A stretch of 64,000 nt of DNA from G963675935 sp963803125 (GTDB taxonomy: Bacteria; Planctomycetota; Planctomycetia; Pirellulales; Thermoguttaceae), in the NCBI GenBank assembly GCA_963803125.1, contig CAWDLR010000003.1:1860001-1924000 (forward strand), read 5' to 3'. The translations under genes and the position numbers were made by a program. Shown one piece after another: positions 51,333-59,672 of this stretch; the first letter of the stretch is position 1; each line of letters begins with the position of its first letter. Under the pieces are notes generated by a model. The model was not told the DNA's origin. It did not search any database and saw nothing but the letters and a program-made list of their open reading frames with translations.

Positions 51333-52397
51333 ATGGAGCAACCAACGAAGACGGCCTCCGTTTCCGATTTGAGCGAGTTTGGCGTGGCGGCCTTGCGGAA
51401 GTGCGGCGTGAGCGAGGCCGACGCCCGGCTGACGATCGACGTGCTGGTCACCACCGATACCTACGGCGTGCTCACGCACGGCATGAAGATGCTGCGCGGT
51501 TACGTCACGCGGCTACGGGCGGGCGGGCTGAAGGCCGACGCCCGGCCGCGGGTCGATCGCGAGGGGCCCGCTTGGGCCATCGTCAACGGCCAGTGCGCCC
51601 TGGGATTGGTCACGGCGGTCTTCGCGATGAACAAGGCGATCGAAAAGGCCAAGACCGCAGGAATCGCCTACGTCGGCGTCCGCAACAGTTGCCACTTCGG
51701 CGCCGCCGGATACTACGCCAACCTGGCCGCCCGGGCCGACATGATCGGCATGGCGATGGCCAACGATTATCCGAGCATGGCGATCCTCGGCGCGAAGAAG
51801 GCGGTGCTGGGAACGAATCCCTTCGCCTACGCGGTGCCGGCCGGCAAGCACGATCCGATCTTCCTGGACATCGCCTCCAGCACCGTGGCCGGCGGCAAGG
51901 TCCGCATCGCGCAGACGAAGAACCAGCGGGTGCCGGAGACCTGGATGGTCGATACTGAAGGGATTCCGACCACCGACCCATTCCTCTATCCCCACGCCGC
52001 CTTTTTGCTTCCCTTCGCCGGTCACAAGGGTTATGGTATCGCGCTGATGATCGAGAACTTGGCGGGCGTATTGACCGGAACCGGGGCGATGTACGATCTG
52101 AACAACTGGATCGAAGGGCCGAAGAACGTTCCCACAAACCACGGCGCGGCGTTCCTGGCGTTCAACATCGCCGCGATCACGCCGCTGGATGCTTTCAAGA
52201 ATCGCGTCGATCGGTTGATCGACGACATTCACGAGACACCCAAGGCGCGAGGGACCGAGCGGCTTTTTGTGCCGGGCGAAATGGAGTGGCAAAACCGCCG
52301 TGCCGCCCTCGCCGGCGGCATCCCGCTGCCCGCCGATGTCGTCGAGAGTTTGCGCGGTTTGGCCGGTGATTTGGGACTGAGGGCAAATTGGCTGTAA
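51333..52397 (+). CDS. Ldh-family (malate/L-lactate dehydrogenase type 2) oxidoreductase
   Basis: 354 residues, the usual length of the YlbC/ComC/AllD family. Typical segments: THGMKMLRGYVTRLRAGGL, VRNSCHFGAAGYYANLA (active-site His), LGTNPFAYAVPA, DIASSTVAGGKV and FAGHKGYGIALMIENLAGVL. These NAD(P) enzymes act on 2-hydroxy/2-keto acids such as lactate, sulfolactate, ureidoglycolate or 2,3-diketo acids. In this cluster a role in oxidising a sugar-acid intermediate or lactate product is likely. TTGGAG precedes ATG. Confidence 0.9.
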   Translation: MEQPTKTASVSDLSEFGVAALRKCGVSEADARLTIDVLVTTDTYGVLTHGMKMLRGYVTRLRAGGLKADARPRVDREGPAWAIVNGQCALGLVTAVFAMNKAIEKAKTAGIAYVGVRNSCHFGAAGYYANLAARADMIGMAMANDYPSMAILGAKKAVLGTNPFAYAVPAGKHDPIFLDIASSTVAGGKVRIAQTKNQRVPETWMVDTEGIPTTDPFLYPHAAFLLPFAGHKGYGIALMIENLAGVLTGTGAMYDLNNWIEGPKNVPTNHGAAFLAFNIAAITPLDAFKNRVDRLIDDIHETPKARGTERLFVPGEMEWQNRRAALAGGIPLPADVVESLRGLAGDLGLRANWL

Positions 52398-52414
52398 CGA
52401 CAATATTTCACAAT

Positions 52415-52490
52415 CCGTTTAGCCGCCGCGTCCACGCGGCGTAAGCAGCGGGAGCACACTTCACGCCGCGTGGACGCGGCGGCTAAACGG
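52415..52490. repeat. Paired palindrome, family D, perfect 28-bp arms
   Basis: CCGTTTAGCCGCCGCGTCCA... (52415-52442) and its exact inverse (52463-52490), with self-complementary CGCCGCG-tcca-CGCGGCG cores. Confidence 0.96.
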
Positions 52491-52533
52491 TGAATGTGAA
52501 GGTACTTCTCCACCCGAGAGAGGAATGGCAATC

Positions 52534-54606
52534 ATGCGAATCAGGTTCCGTCTTGCAGTGCTGGCGGCGGCCGCCGTGGCCGGCGTGATCTTGGCCGGGG
52601 GTGCGGCCCTGGCGGTTCCACAGGTCAGCCCGGAGGAACCGCGGGAGTGGCCGGCCTGGATGAGTGCGACGTTGAACGCGACGCAACCAACCCGGGACAT
52701 GATGGCCTGGGTGAACACGACATTCGGCGTCGGTCGGCCGCCGCTCTCGTTCGTATATGACGGCAAGCCATCCGGCGACTTGCTGAAGGCTTGGCCACGT
52801 CGGGTCGTCGCGAAAGAAGGCTTTGACGATCACGCCCGATACACGCTGCTGTGGACCGATCCGAAGACGGGCCTGGAAGTTCGTTACGTGCTGGTGATCT
52901 ACTGGGATTTTCCGGCGGTCGAATGGACTGCCTATTTCAAGAACACAGGCAAGGTCAACACGCCGATGCTGAAGGACATCAGGGCGCTGGACACGCGGGT
53001 CGGCGTGCCGGACGGCAACCCCGTCCTGCACTATAATCGCGGCACGACCGTGCAAGCCTGCGATTTCGAGCCGTTGACGGCGGGGTTGGCTGTCGGCAAG
53101 CCGCGGACGCTCACATGCAACGGCGGCCGGCCCTGCGGCGGCATCTGGCCGTATTTTAATCTGCAATGCGGCGACCGCGGCCGGATCATCGCCGTCGGTT
53201 GGCCGGGCAAATGGTCGGCCACCTTCGATCGACAAAGCGACAAGGAGGTCCGCGTCACCGCCGGGCAGGAGTTGGTCAATCTGAAACTGCATCCCGGCGA
53301 GGAAATCCGCACGCCCTTGATTGTGCAGATGTTCTACCGCGGCGACCTGGTGCGGGCGCAGAACCTCTGGCGGCGCTGGATGCTGGCCCACAATCTGCCG
53401 CTCCCCGGCGGCAAACTGCCCGCCCCGCAGATGACCCCGTGCAGCTCGCACCAATACGCCGAAATGACCAAGGCCGACGAAGCCAGTCAAAAACTCTTCA
53501 TCAGCCGCTACGTCGAAGAGCGGATCAAGATCGACTACTGGTGGATGGACGCCGGCTGGTATCCCTGCCACGGGAATTGGCCGCAGACCGGCACGTGGGA
53601 GGTCGATCGGGCGCGATTCCCCCGCGGCCTGCGGGCGGTCAGCGATTACGCCCATGCAAAAGGCATCAAGATCATCGTCTGGTTCGAGCCGGAGCGGGTC
53701 GCGCCCGGAACGTGGCTCTACGACAACCACAAGAACGACTGGCTGCTAGACGACAAGTCGCCCAACCCGCAGCGCAGCCTGCTGCTCGATCTGGGCAACC
53801 CGGAAGCCCGCAAGTGGCTCACCAAGCACATCGGCGACACGATCGCCGCGCAGGGGATAGACCTTTATCGCCAGGACTACAATATCGACCCGCTGCCGTT
53901 CTGGCGCAACAACGACGCCCCCGATCGCCAGGGCATTACGGAGAACAAATATGTGAGCGGATACTTGGCTTATTGGGACGCCTTGCGAAAGCGGTATCCG
54001 AACATGCTAATCGACTCCTGCGCCAGCGGCGGCCATCGCAACGACCTGGAAACGATGCGGCGGGCGGTGCCGCTGCTGCGGAGCGATTACATTTTCGAGC
54101 CGATCGGCCAACAGGGACACACCTACGGCCTGGCCCAGTGGCTGCCCTTCTTCGGCACCGGCGAGAAGGCCGTCGATTCTTATATGTTCCGAAGCTGCAT
54201 GTGCGCCGGCAACATCCCCTGTTGGGACATGCGTGACAAGACGCTCGACTACACTTTGCTCCGCAAGCTCACCCGCCAATGGCGGGCCGTCGCGGCGAAT
54301 TATCTCGGCGATTACTATCCGTTGACGCCTTACAGTCTAGAAAAGTCGGCGTGGATGGCGTTTCAGTTCGATCGCCCCGAGCAGGGCGAAGGGCTCGTAC
54401 AGGCCTTCCGCCGCGAGCAATGCGGCGACGCGGCCAAGGCCTTCCGCCTGCAAGGGCTCGATCCGGCCGCAACCTACGAGGTGACGGATCTTGACGCCGG
54501 AACTCCAACCCAGGTCTCCGGCGCAGATCTGATGGAAAAGGGACTCCCTGTGCAGATGAAGACGAAGCCCGCCGCGGCGGTTGTCGTCTATCGGAAAGTG
54601 AAATAG
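52534..54606 (+). CDS. Exported GH36-type alpha-galactosidase
   Basis: 690 residues: a signal peptide (LAVLAAAAVAGVILAGGAALA), a beta-sandwich N-terminal domain and a TIM barrel with WWMDAGWYP, WFEPERV, the nucleophile region LYRQDYNID (D448) and the acid/base region DSCASGGHRNDLE (D494). It releases terminal alpha-galactose (or a related sugar) from oligosaccharides in the periplasm. ATG 52534 is chosen because GAGAGGA lies 9 bases upstream; ATG 52525 would be too close. It is the only glycoside hydrolase in the 47-64 kb cluster and is therefore the best hint of the sugar used. Confidence 0.9.
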   Translation: MRIRFRLAVLAAAAVAGVILAGGAALAVPQVSPEEPREWPAWMSATLNATQPTRDMMAWVNTTFGVGRPPLSFVYDGKPSGDLLKAWPRRVVAKEGFDDHARYTLLWTDPKTGLEVRYVLVIYWDFPAVEWTAYFKNTGKVNTPMLKDIRALDTRVGVPDGNPVLHYNRGTTVQACDFEPLTAGLAVGKPRTLTCNGGRPCGGIWPYFNLQCGDRGRIIAVGWPGKWSATFDRQSDKEVRVTAGQELVNLKLHPGEEIRTPLIVQMFYRGDLVRAQNLWRRWMLAHNLPLPGGKLPAPQMTPCSSHQYAEMTKADEASQKLFISRYVEERIKIDYWWMDAGWYPCHGNWPQTGTWEVDRARFPRGLRAVSDYAHAKGIKIIVWFEPERVAPGTWLYDNHKNDWLLDDKSPNPQRSLLLDLGNPEARKWLTKHIGDTIAAQGIDLYRQDYNIDPLPFWRNNDAPDRQGITENKYVSGYLAYWDALRKRYPNMLIDSCASGGHRNDLETMRRAVPLLRSDYIFEPIGQQGHTYGLAQWLPFFGTGEKAVDSYMFRSCMCAGNIPCWDMRDKTLDYTLLRKLTRQWRAVAANYLGDYYPLTPYSLEKSAWMAFQFDRPEQGEGLVQAFRREQCGDAAKAFRLQGLDPAATYEVTDLDAGTPTQVSGADLMEKGLPVQMKTKPAAAVVVYRKVK

Positions 54607-54630
54607 CAGCGAGCGCGGAGAAACGTATCA

Positions 54631-54706
54631 GGCACACGCTGTGTGCCGTTGACGGTTTTGAGAAAATTGCGCGAGAATGGCCGGGAACGGCACACGGCGT
54701 GTGCCG
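54631..54706. repeat. Paired palindrome, family G
   Basis: GGCACACGCTGTGTGCC and GGCACACGGCGTGTGCC, each nearly self-complementary, about 40 bases apart. Another pair is at 62938. Confidence 0.92.
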
Positions 54707-54729
54707 GATACGACGCGAAAGAAGCGGAC

Positions 54730-55269
54730 ATGCTTACGAGCAAAGAACGATTCCAACGCATTCTCGACCACCAGCCGGTCGATCGCATCGGGCTGTTCGA
54801 GGTCTTTTGGCGCGAGACCGCGCGAAAATGGTGCGGCGAGGGACATTTCCAGAAGCCGGAGCTGATTAGCGACCACTTCGGCGTCGACGTCCGCCGCACC
54901 GGCTACGAAATCACGCCGGTGCTGTGGACGATCGTCGATCTGATGGCCGACCTCGATGCCGACGAACAAATCACCGAAGAGACCGAGACGACGAAGCTCG
55001 TCCGCAACGGCAACGGGGCACTCTTGCGCTGGGGCAAGGACCGCGGCAGCGCCCCGGAGCACGTCGACTTCCTCGTCAAGGACCGCAAGGCGTGGGAAGA
55101 GTGCATCCGCCCGCGGCTGCTGAGCGCGGCCGATTATCCGCGGCGGATCGCCCGCGAGTTGTACCGCCAGATGCGGGCTGACTGCGCGGAAAAACGTCTT
55201 CTTTACCACCGCCGTGCTCGGCACGTTCGATGCGATGAACGCGCTTTGCGGCCACGAATGTGTGCTTAG
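54730..55269 (+). CDS. URO-D-superfamily protein, N-terminal part before a frameshift
   Basis: Starts MLTSKERFQRILDHQPVDRIG, the typical opening of the non-HemE URO-D group, and is colinear with relatives for about 155 residues to RQMRADCAE. At the A-run 55190-55194 the frame moves; the correct continuation (NVFFTTAVLGTFDAMNALCG) is in the next entry. The remaining peptide here is out-of-frame. The frame is open upstream to 54643 through a family G palindrome. Probably one enzyme of about 370 residues with the next entry. Confidence 0.75.
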   Translation: MLTSKERFQRILDHQPVDRIGLFEVFWRETARKWCGEGHFQKPELISDHFGVDVRRTGYEITPVLWTIVDLMADLDADEQITEETETTKLVRNGNGALLRWGKDRGSAPEHVDFLVKDRKAWEECIRPRLLSAADYPRRIARELYRQMRADCAEKRLLYHRRARHVRCDERALRPRMCA

Positions 55270-55843
55270 CGGCATGGCCACTGATCCCGACTGGATCAAG
55301 GACATGTGCAACGTCTACGCGACGGTCACGATCGAGATGCTGGAAATGGCGTATCAAGACGAGGGCCTGCCCGACGGCCTTTGGGTCTGGGACGACCTGG
55401 GGTTTAAGCGGCGACCGTTCATGTCGCCCGGCATGTACCGCGAGATCGTCTTTCCCGCCCATCAGCGGCTCTTTCAGTTCGCCCACAGCAAGGGCTTGCC
55501 GGTCGTGCTACACTGCGACGGCATGGTCGAGTCGTTGATCCCCAGCCTGATCGAAGCGGGCATCAATTGCTTGCAGCCGCTGGAGATCAAGGCAGGAATG
55601 GACCTGCTGCGGATCAAAAAGGCGTTCGGCGACCGCATCGCACTGATCGGGGGCATAGACGTCCGCACCTTGCTGACGAACGATCTCGACGTCGTCCGCC
55701 GCGAGTTGGAATCCAAAGTCCCTGCCGTGATGCAGGGAGGCGGCTACGTCCTCCAGGTCGATCATAGCGTCCCCGACCAGGTCAGGTACGACACTTACCG
55801 CTATTTCGTCGAAAAGGGACTCGCGCTAGGAACTTACAAGTAG
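55214..55843 (+). CDS. URO-D-superfamily protein, C-terminal part after the frameshift
   Basis: 209 residues carrying the second half of the barrel: GLWVWDDLGFKRRPFMSP, LPVVLHCDGMVESLIP (HxD in place of HxCG of the other copies), INCLQPLEIKAGMDLLRIK, LIGGIDVRTLL and GGGYVLQVDHSVPDQV. It belongs with the preceding entry. The next gene, 12 bases on, is another URO-D member. Substrate unknown; the lack of Cys after the His suggests a zinc site different from MtaA-like paralogues. Confidence 0.75.
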   Translation: MLGTFDAMNALCGHECVLSGMATDPDWIKDMCNVYATVTIEMLEMAYQDEGLPDGLWVWDDLGFKRRPFMSPGMYREIVFPAHQRLFQFAHSKGLPVVLHCDGMVESLIPSLIEAGINCLQPLEIKAGMDLLRIKKAFGDRIALIGGIDVRTLLTNDLDVVRRELESKVPAVMQGGGYVLQVDHSVPDQVRYDTYRYFVEKGLALGTYK

Positions 55844-55855
55844 GCGTCGCGAAAA

Positions 55856-57043
55856 ATGGCTGAAGAGAGCCGGTCGGGCTACACTCCGCGCGAGCGTGTC
55901 CTTTGCGCCCTCAATCACGAGGAGCCGGATCGCGTTCCGCTGTTCCTCGGCACTTCCGGCGCGACGACCGTCCTGGGCCCCGGCTACGGCAGACTGAAGG
56001 AGTATCTCGGAATCAGGGGCGGGCCGGACCGCTGGTTCTCCAAGGCGTTGCAGTATCGTTGGCTGGACGAGGAGGTGATGCTGCGGCTGGGGAGCGACGC
56101 CCGGGCGATCGTGCCCGGTGCCGCCGAATCGGTCTTCGCCCGCGAAGTCTCGGACAACGAAATCATCGACATCTGGGGGACGCCCTGGCGCAGGGCCCCC
56201 GGCAGCATCTACTTCGAGATCGCCGGTTTCCCCCTGCGGACCGCGACCCTTAACGACCTGGAGAAATATTCTTGGCCCAGGCTCACGTCGCCGTCACGTT
56301 TCGTCGGCCTGGTCGAACAGGCCCGCGCGATTCAGCAGGCGGGCTACGCGACGGTCCTGCTGGCCGGCGTCACCATCTTCGAGCAGGCGTGTCTGATGCG
56401 CGGAATCGACGCCGTGCTGATGGACATGGCCGGCGACGAGGAGTTCTTCACCGCGCTAATGACGAAACTGAAGAACCTCGCCGTCGAATACGTCGAGGCC
56501 CTGTTGCGCGACGTGGGCCCGTACGTCGATGTCTTCGTCACCGGCGACGACCTTGGCATGACGGCCGGGCCGATGATGTCGCCGGCGGCGTATCGCCGGC
56601 TGATCAAGCCGCACCACGCAGAACTGTTGGCCGCAATCAAGCGGCGAATCTCGGGCAAGATATTCTTCCACAGTTGCGGAAACATCTATCGCCTGCTGGG
56701 CGACCTGGCCGACGTGGGCGTGGACCTGCTGAATCCCGTGCAGGTCTCGGCGGGCGAGATGGGCGATACCGCCCGGCTGAAACGCGAGTTCGGCAAGCGG
56801 CTCTCCTTCTGCGGCGGCATCGACACGCGGCGGGTCTTGCCGCGCGGCACTCCCGACGAGGTGCGGCGTGAAGTCCGCCGGCGGCTGCGCGACCTCGCCC
56901 TTGGCGGCGGATACGTCGCCGCGGCCGTCCACTGCTTGCAGCCCGACGTGCCGCCGCAGAACATCGTGGCGATGTGCGACGAAATAAGAACGGCCGGGCA
57001 ATACCCACTCAATCTTCCAGCGGAAGAATCGAGGAGGACGTGA
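55856..57043 (+). CDS. URO-D-superfamily protein (third copy)
   Basis: 395 residues: TPRERVLCALNHEEPDRVPLFLG, TGDDLGMTAGPMMSPAAYRRLI, KIFFHSCGNIYRLLGDL (HSCGN, as in putative zinc methyltransferases), LNPVQVSAGEMG, LSFCGGIDTRRVL. The C-terminus overlaps the SDR gene by one base (TGATG), so the two are translationally coupled. Its pairing with the preceding URO-D copy suggests a two-part reaction, perhaps corrinoid- or C1-linked; no corrinoid protein gene is in view. Confidence 0.82.
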   Translation: MAEESRSGYTPRERVLCALNHEEPDRVPLFLGTSGATTVLGPGYGRLKEYLGIRGGPDRWFSKALQYRWLDEEVMLRLGSDARAIVPGAAESVFAREVSDNEIIDIWGTPWRRAPGSIYFEIAGFPLRTATLNDLEKYSWPRLTSPSRFVGLVEQARAIQQAGYATVLLAGVTIFEQACLMRGIDAVLMDMAGDEEFFTALMTKLKNLAVEYVEALLRDVGPYVDVFVTGDDLGMTAGPMMSPAAYRRLIKPHHAELLAAIKRRISGKIFFHSCGNIYRLLGDLADVGVDLLNPVQVSAGEMGDTARLKREFGKRLSFCGGIDTRRVLPRGTPDEVRREVRRRLRDLALGGGYVAAAVHCLQPDVPPQNIVAMCDEIRTAGQYPLNLPAEESRRT

Positions 57044-57891
57044 TGGAGAGCGACGCAAGAACAAGTCCCGCGGTTGGGGTGGCAGTTGAACTGCCACCCC
57101 AACATATGAGCCCACTAAGAGGCAAGACGGCGGTGGTCACCGGCGCGGCCCGCGGAATCGGCAGGGCGATTGCCGCGGCCCTGGCTCGCGAGGGCGCGGC
57201 CGTCGTCGCGGTCGATCTCCAGACCGACGCGCTCGAAGAGACGACCAAGGAGTTGCGCGGCGCCGGCCTTGCCGTCCACGCCGCCGTGGCCGACGTTACC
57301 CAAATCCGCTCGATCGAGCGGCTGGTGCAAGAGACGGTCGCGCGAACCGGTCGCATCGACATCTTGGTCAACAACGCCGGCGTCGTCAGCAACACGCTGA
57401 TCCTCGATCTGCCCGAAGAGGAATGGGATCGGACGCTGGCCGTGAACCTGAAGGGCGTGTTCGTCTGCTCGCAAAGCGTGGGGCAGGCAATGTCGAAACA
57501 GCGGTCCGGCCGGATCGTGAACATCGCCTCCCTGTCGGGCAAAGTCGGCGCCCCCGGCCAGGCGGCCTATTGCGCCTCGAAACACGGCGTTCTCGGACTG
57601 ACCAAATCGCTCGCCATCGACCTGGCCCCCTTCGGCATCAATGTGAATGCGATTTGCCCCGGCAACACGGATACCGAGATGATGCGGCACGTCTTCACCA
57701 AAAGGGCCGAAAGCCGCGGCCTGACGTTCGACGATCTGGCCCGGGGCATCCTCGCCAAAACGCCCCCGGGAAGGTTCGGCCAGCCGGACGACGTTGCCCA
57801 GGTCGTGCTTTTTCTCGTGTCGCCCGCCGCGGACTACATCACGGGCCAAACCATCAACGTCAACGGCGGCCGGAGCATTAATTTGTCGTAA
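57043..57891 (+). CDS. SDR-family dehydrogenase with a repeat-encoded N-terminus
   Basis: 282 residues from ATG 57043, which has GAGGAGG upstream and overlaps the previous stop. Residues 1-21 include AVGVAVELPPQH, encoded by a family C palindrome; the classical SDR domain then begins MSPLRGKTAVVTGAARGIGRAIAAAL, with NNAGVVSN, Ser in NIASLSG and the catalytic YCASK. The internal ATG 57106 lacks a ribosome site, so the longer protein is probably made. Likely reaction: NAD(P)-dependent oxidation of a sugar or 2-keto-3-deoxy acid hydroxyl. Confidence 0.88.
   Translation: MESDARTSPAVGVAVELPPQHMSPLRGKTAVVTGAARGIGRAIAAALAREGAAVVAVDLQTDALEETTKELRGAGLAVHAAVADVTQIRSIERLVQETVARTGRIDILVNNAGVVSNTLILDLPEEEWDRTLAVNLKGVFVCSQSVGQAMSKQRSGRIVNIASLSGKVGAPGQAAYCASKHGVLGLTKSLAIDLAPFGINVNAICPGNTDTEMMRHVFTKRAESRGLTFDDLARGILAKTPPGRFGQPDDVAQVVLFLVSPAADYITGQTINVNGGRSINLS
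57073..57103. repeat. Single family C palindrome inside the SDR gene
   Basis: GTTGGGGTGGCAG-ttga-ACTGCCACCCCAAC-type element, 31 bp, between the ribosome site/start codon and the Rossmann fold of the SDR. Confidence 0.93.
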
Positions 57892-58010
57892 GCAGCCATG
57901 TTTGCGATGCGGAGTCAACAAGGTACAATCCGAGAACGCGGGATTGCAATAGATCGCTCGAATCGAGTCTGTAGCATCATTGCCGGGTTCGACAACAAGA
58001 AAAAGCCCTC

Positions 58011-58114
58011 GTTCCCACGCTCCGCGTGGGAACGCACTGGTCCCGACGCTCTGCGTCGCCCGTCCCGGCGGAGAGCGTCGGAAAGACAGCGGTTCCCACG
58101 CGGAGCGTGGGAAC
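58011..58114. repeat. Paired palindrome, family A
   Basis: GTTCCCACGC-tcc-GCGTGGGAAC and inverse with inner GACGCTCTGCGTC and GGAGAGCGTC. It is the main content of the 326-bp gap 57892-58217; no gene seen there. Confidence 0.95.
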
Positions 58115-58217
58115 CAGAACCCGGTAATGATGCTACAGACGCCTCGAATCGCACATTAACAAGTATCGACCGATTCGATCGACCCACCCCCACAATCACC
58201 CCAGAATTGAACCGACC

Positions 58218-58871
58218 ATGAACAAGCAAGAAGTCGTCAAACGGATGTGCGACTCCGGCGTGTTGCCGGTGTTTCGGACTGCGGACGTGCGTCACCTCAC
58301 AGCGGCCAGCCGAGCGATCCACGCCGGCGGCATCGGCTGCGTCGAATACACGATGACCATGCCCGACGCACTGGAGATGATCCGCCAAGGCGTCGCCGAA
58401 CTGCCCGGCGACTTGTGCCTGGGGGCGGGCACCATCATTGACGGCAAGACGGTCGATGCGGCGGTTCGGGTGGGGGCGAGTTTCATCGCCAGTCCCGGCA
58501 TCAGCCCCGAGATGGTCAAGGCCTGTCGCAGCAACGGCGTGGCCAGCGTGGTCGGCGCGGTGACGCCCACCGAGATCATGAACGCCCTCGACCTGGGCGC
58601 CGACGTAATCAAGGTCTTTTGTGCCGCCTCGGTCGGCCCGGTCTTTTTTGAGAACATGCTCGGCCCCTTCCCCGGGATTTGCATGATGGCGGCAGGGGGA
58701 ATCACGCTGCAAAACCTCAAGGATTACATCTGTGCAGGAGCCGAGATTGTCACGTATGTCCCCAATCTGCTCGATCCGGCGGCTTACGCAGCCGGCGAAG
58801 GGGCGCCGCTTACCCGAACCGCCGCGACGTACGTGGAGGCGGTTAGGGCTGCGCGGCAGGCGAGGAAGTAA
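58218..58871 (+). CDS. KDPG/KHG aldolase-like protein (copy 1, divergent)
   Basis: 217 residues. VLPVFRTADVRH, CVEYTMTMPDALEMI (Glu position), LGAGTIIDGKTVDAAVRVGA, IASPGISPEMVKACR, AVTPTEIMNALDLGADVIKV (Schiff-base Lys) are as in Eda. It departs from Eda after that: FCAASVGP instead of FPA, and the late Gly-Ser phosphate-binding segment is replaced by IVTYVPNLLDP. It may therefore cleave a non-phosphorylated or different 2-keto-3-deoxy acid. The next gene encodes a more typical copy. Confidence 0.83.
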   Translation: MNKQEVVKRMCDSGVLPVFRTADVRHLTAASRAIHAGGIGCVEYTMTMPDALEMIRQGVAELPGDLCLGAGTIIDGKTVDAAVRVGASFIASPGISPEMVKACRSNGVASVVGAVTPTEIMNALDLGADVIKVFCAASVGPVFFENMLGPFPGICMMAAGGITLQNLKDYICAGAEIVTYVPNLLDPAAYAAGEGAPLTRTAATYVEAVRAARQARK

Positions 58872-58883
58872 CACACACGACTC

Positions 58884-58986
58884 GTTCCCACGCTCCGCGT
58901 GGGAACGCACGGGTTGCGACGCTCCGCGCCGCTGCGACGGATACGGCGCGTCGAGCGAGACGGGTTCCCACGCGGAGCGTGGGAAC
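58884..58986. repeat. Paired palindrome, family A
   Basis: Third clean copy of the 104-bp unit, in the gap between the two aldolase genes. Confidence 0.95.
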
Positions 58987-59014
58987 CAGAGGAAGATAAC
59001 AGAAAGGTGGCATC

Positions 59015-59671
59015 ATGGCGAAGAAACACGAGGTAATGGGGGCTCTGCGGAGCAGCGGGGTCGTGGCGGTCATCCGCACCGAGAATCCCGCCGACTTGAT
59101 CTCCGTATCGCGAGCTTTGAGCGAAGGCGGCGTCAAGTTCGTCGAGATCACCATGACCGTGCCGGGAGCGCTGGAGATCATCCGCGACGCCGCCGCAGCG
59201 TTAAGGGACACCGACGTGCTGATCGGCGCGGGCACGGTCTTGGATGCGCCGACGGCCCGGGCGGCAATCGTCGCCGGCGCCCAGTTTGTCGTCGGCCCCA
59301 TTTTTGATTTGGAAACCGTTCAGCTCTGCAATTCCTACGGTGTCGTGGTGATGCCCGGGGCGCTGACACCTACCGAGATCTTTCGAGCCTGGAGGAGCGG
59401 GGCTGACGTGGTCAAGGTCTTTCCTGCCAACGTCGGCGGGGCGGACTATCTCAAAGGGATCAAGGAGCCGCTGCCGCAGATCGAGCTTCTGCCCACAAAA
59501 GGCGTGGACTTCGACACGGCCGCGGCTTACATTAAGGCCGGCGCGATTGCCGTCGGCGCCGGCACGAACCTGGTGAACAAGGCCCTGATCGCCGCCCGGC
59601 AGTACGCCCACATCACGGAAAACGCGGCGAAAATGATCCAGATCGTCCGCGATGCGAAGGAGGGCAAGTAG
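59015..59671 (+). CDS. KDPG/KHG aldolase (copy 2)
   Basis: 218 residues. GVVAVIRTENP, KFVEITMTVPGALEII, LIGAGTVLDAPTARAAIVAGA, FVVGPIFD, MPGALTPTEIFRAWRSGADVVKVFPA (Schiff-base Lys), LLPTKGVDFDTAAAYIKAGA and AVGAGTNLV, all close to Eda. It splits KDPG to pyruvate and glyceraldehyde-3-phosphate. AGAAAGGTGG precedes ATG. One base separates its stop from the KDG-kinase-like gene, so kinase and aldolase form a translational pair. Confidence 0.9.
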   Translation: MAKKHEVMGALRSSGVVAVIRTENPADLISVSRALSEGGVKFVEITMTVPGALEIIRDAAAALRDTDVLIGAGTVLDAPTARAAIVAGAQFVVGPIFDLETVQLCNSYGVVVMPGALTPTEIFRAWRSGADVVKVFPANVGGADYLKGIKEPLPQIELLPTKGVDFDTAAAYIKAGAIAVGAGTNLVNKALIAARQYAHITENAAKMIQIVRDAKEGK

Positions 59672-59672
59672 C

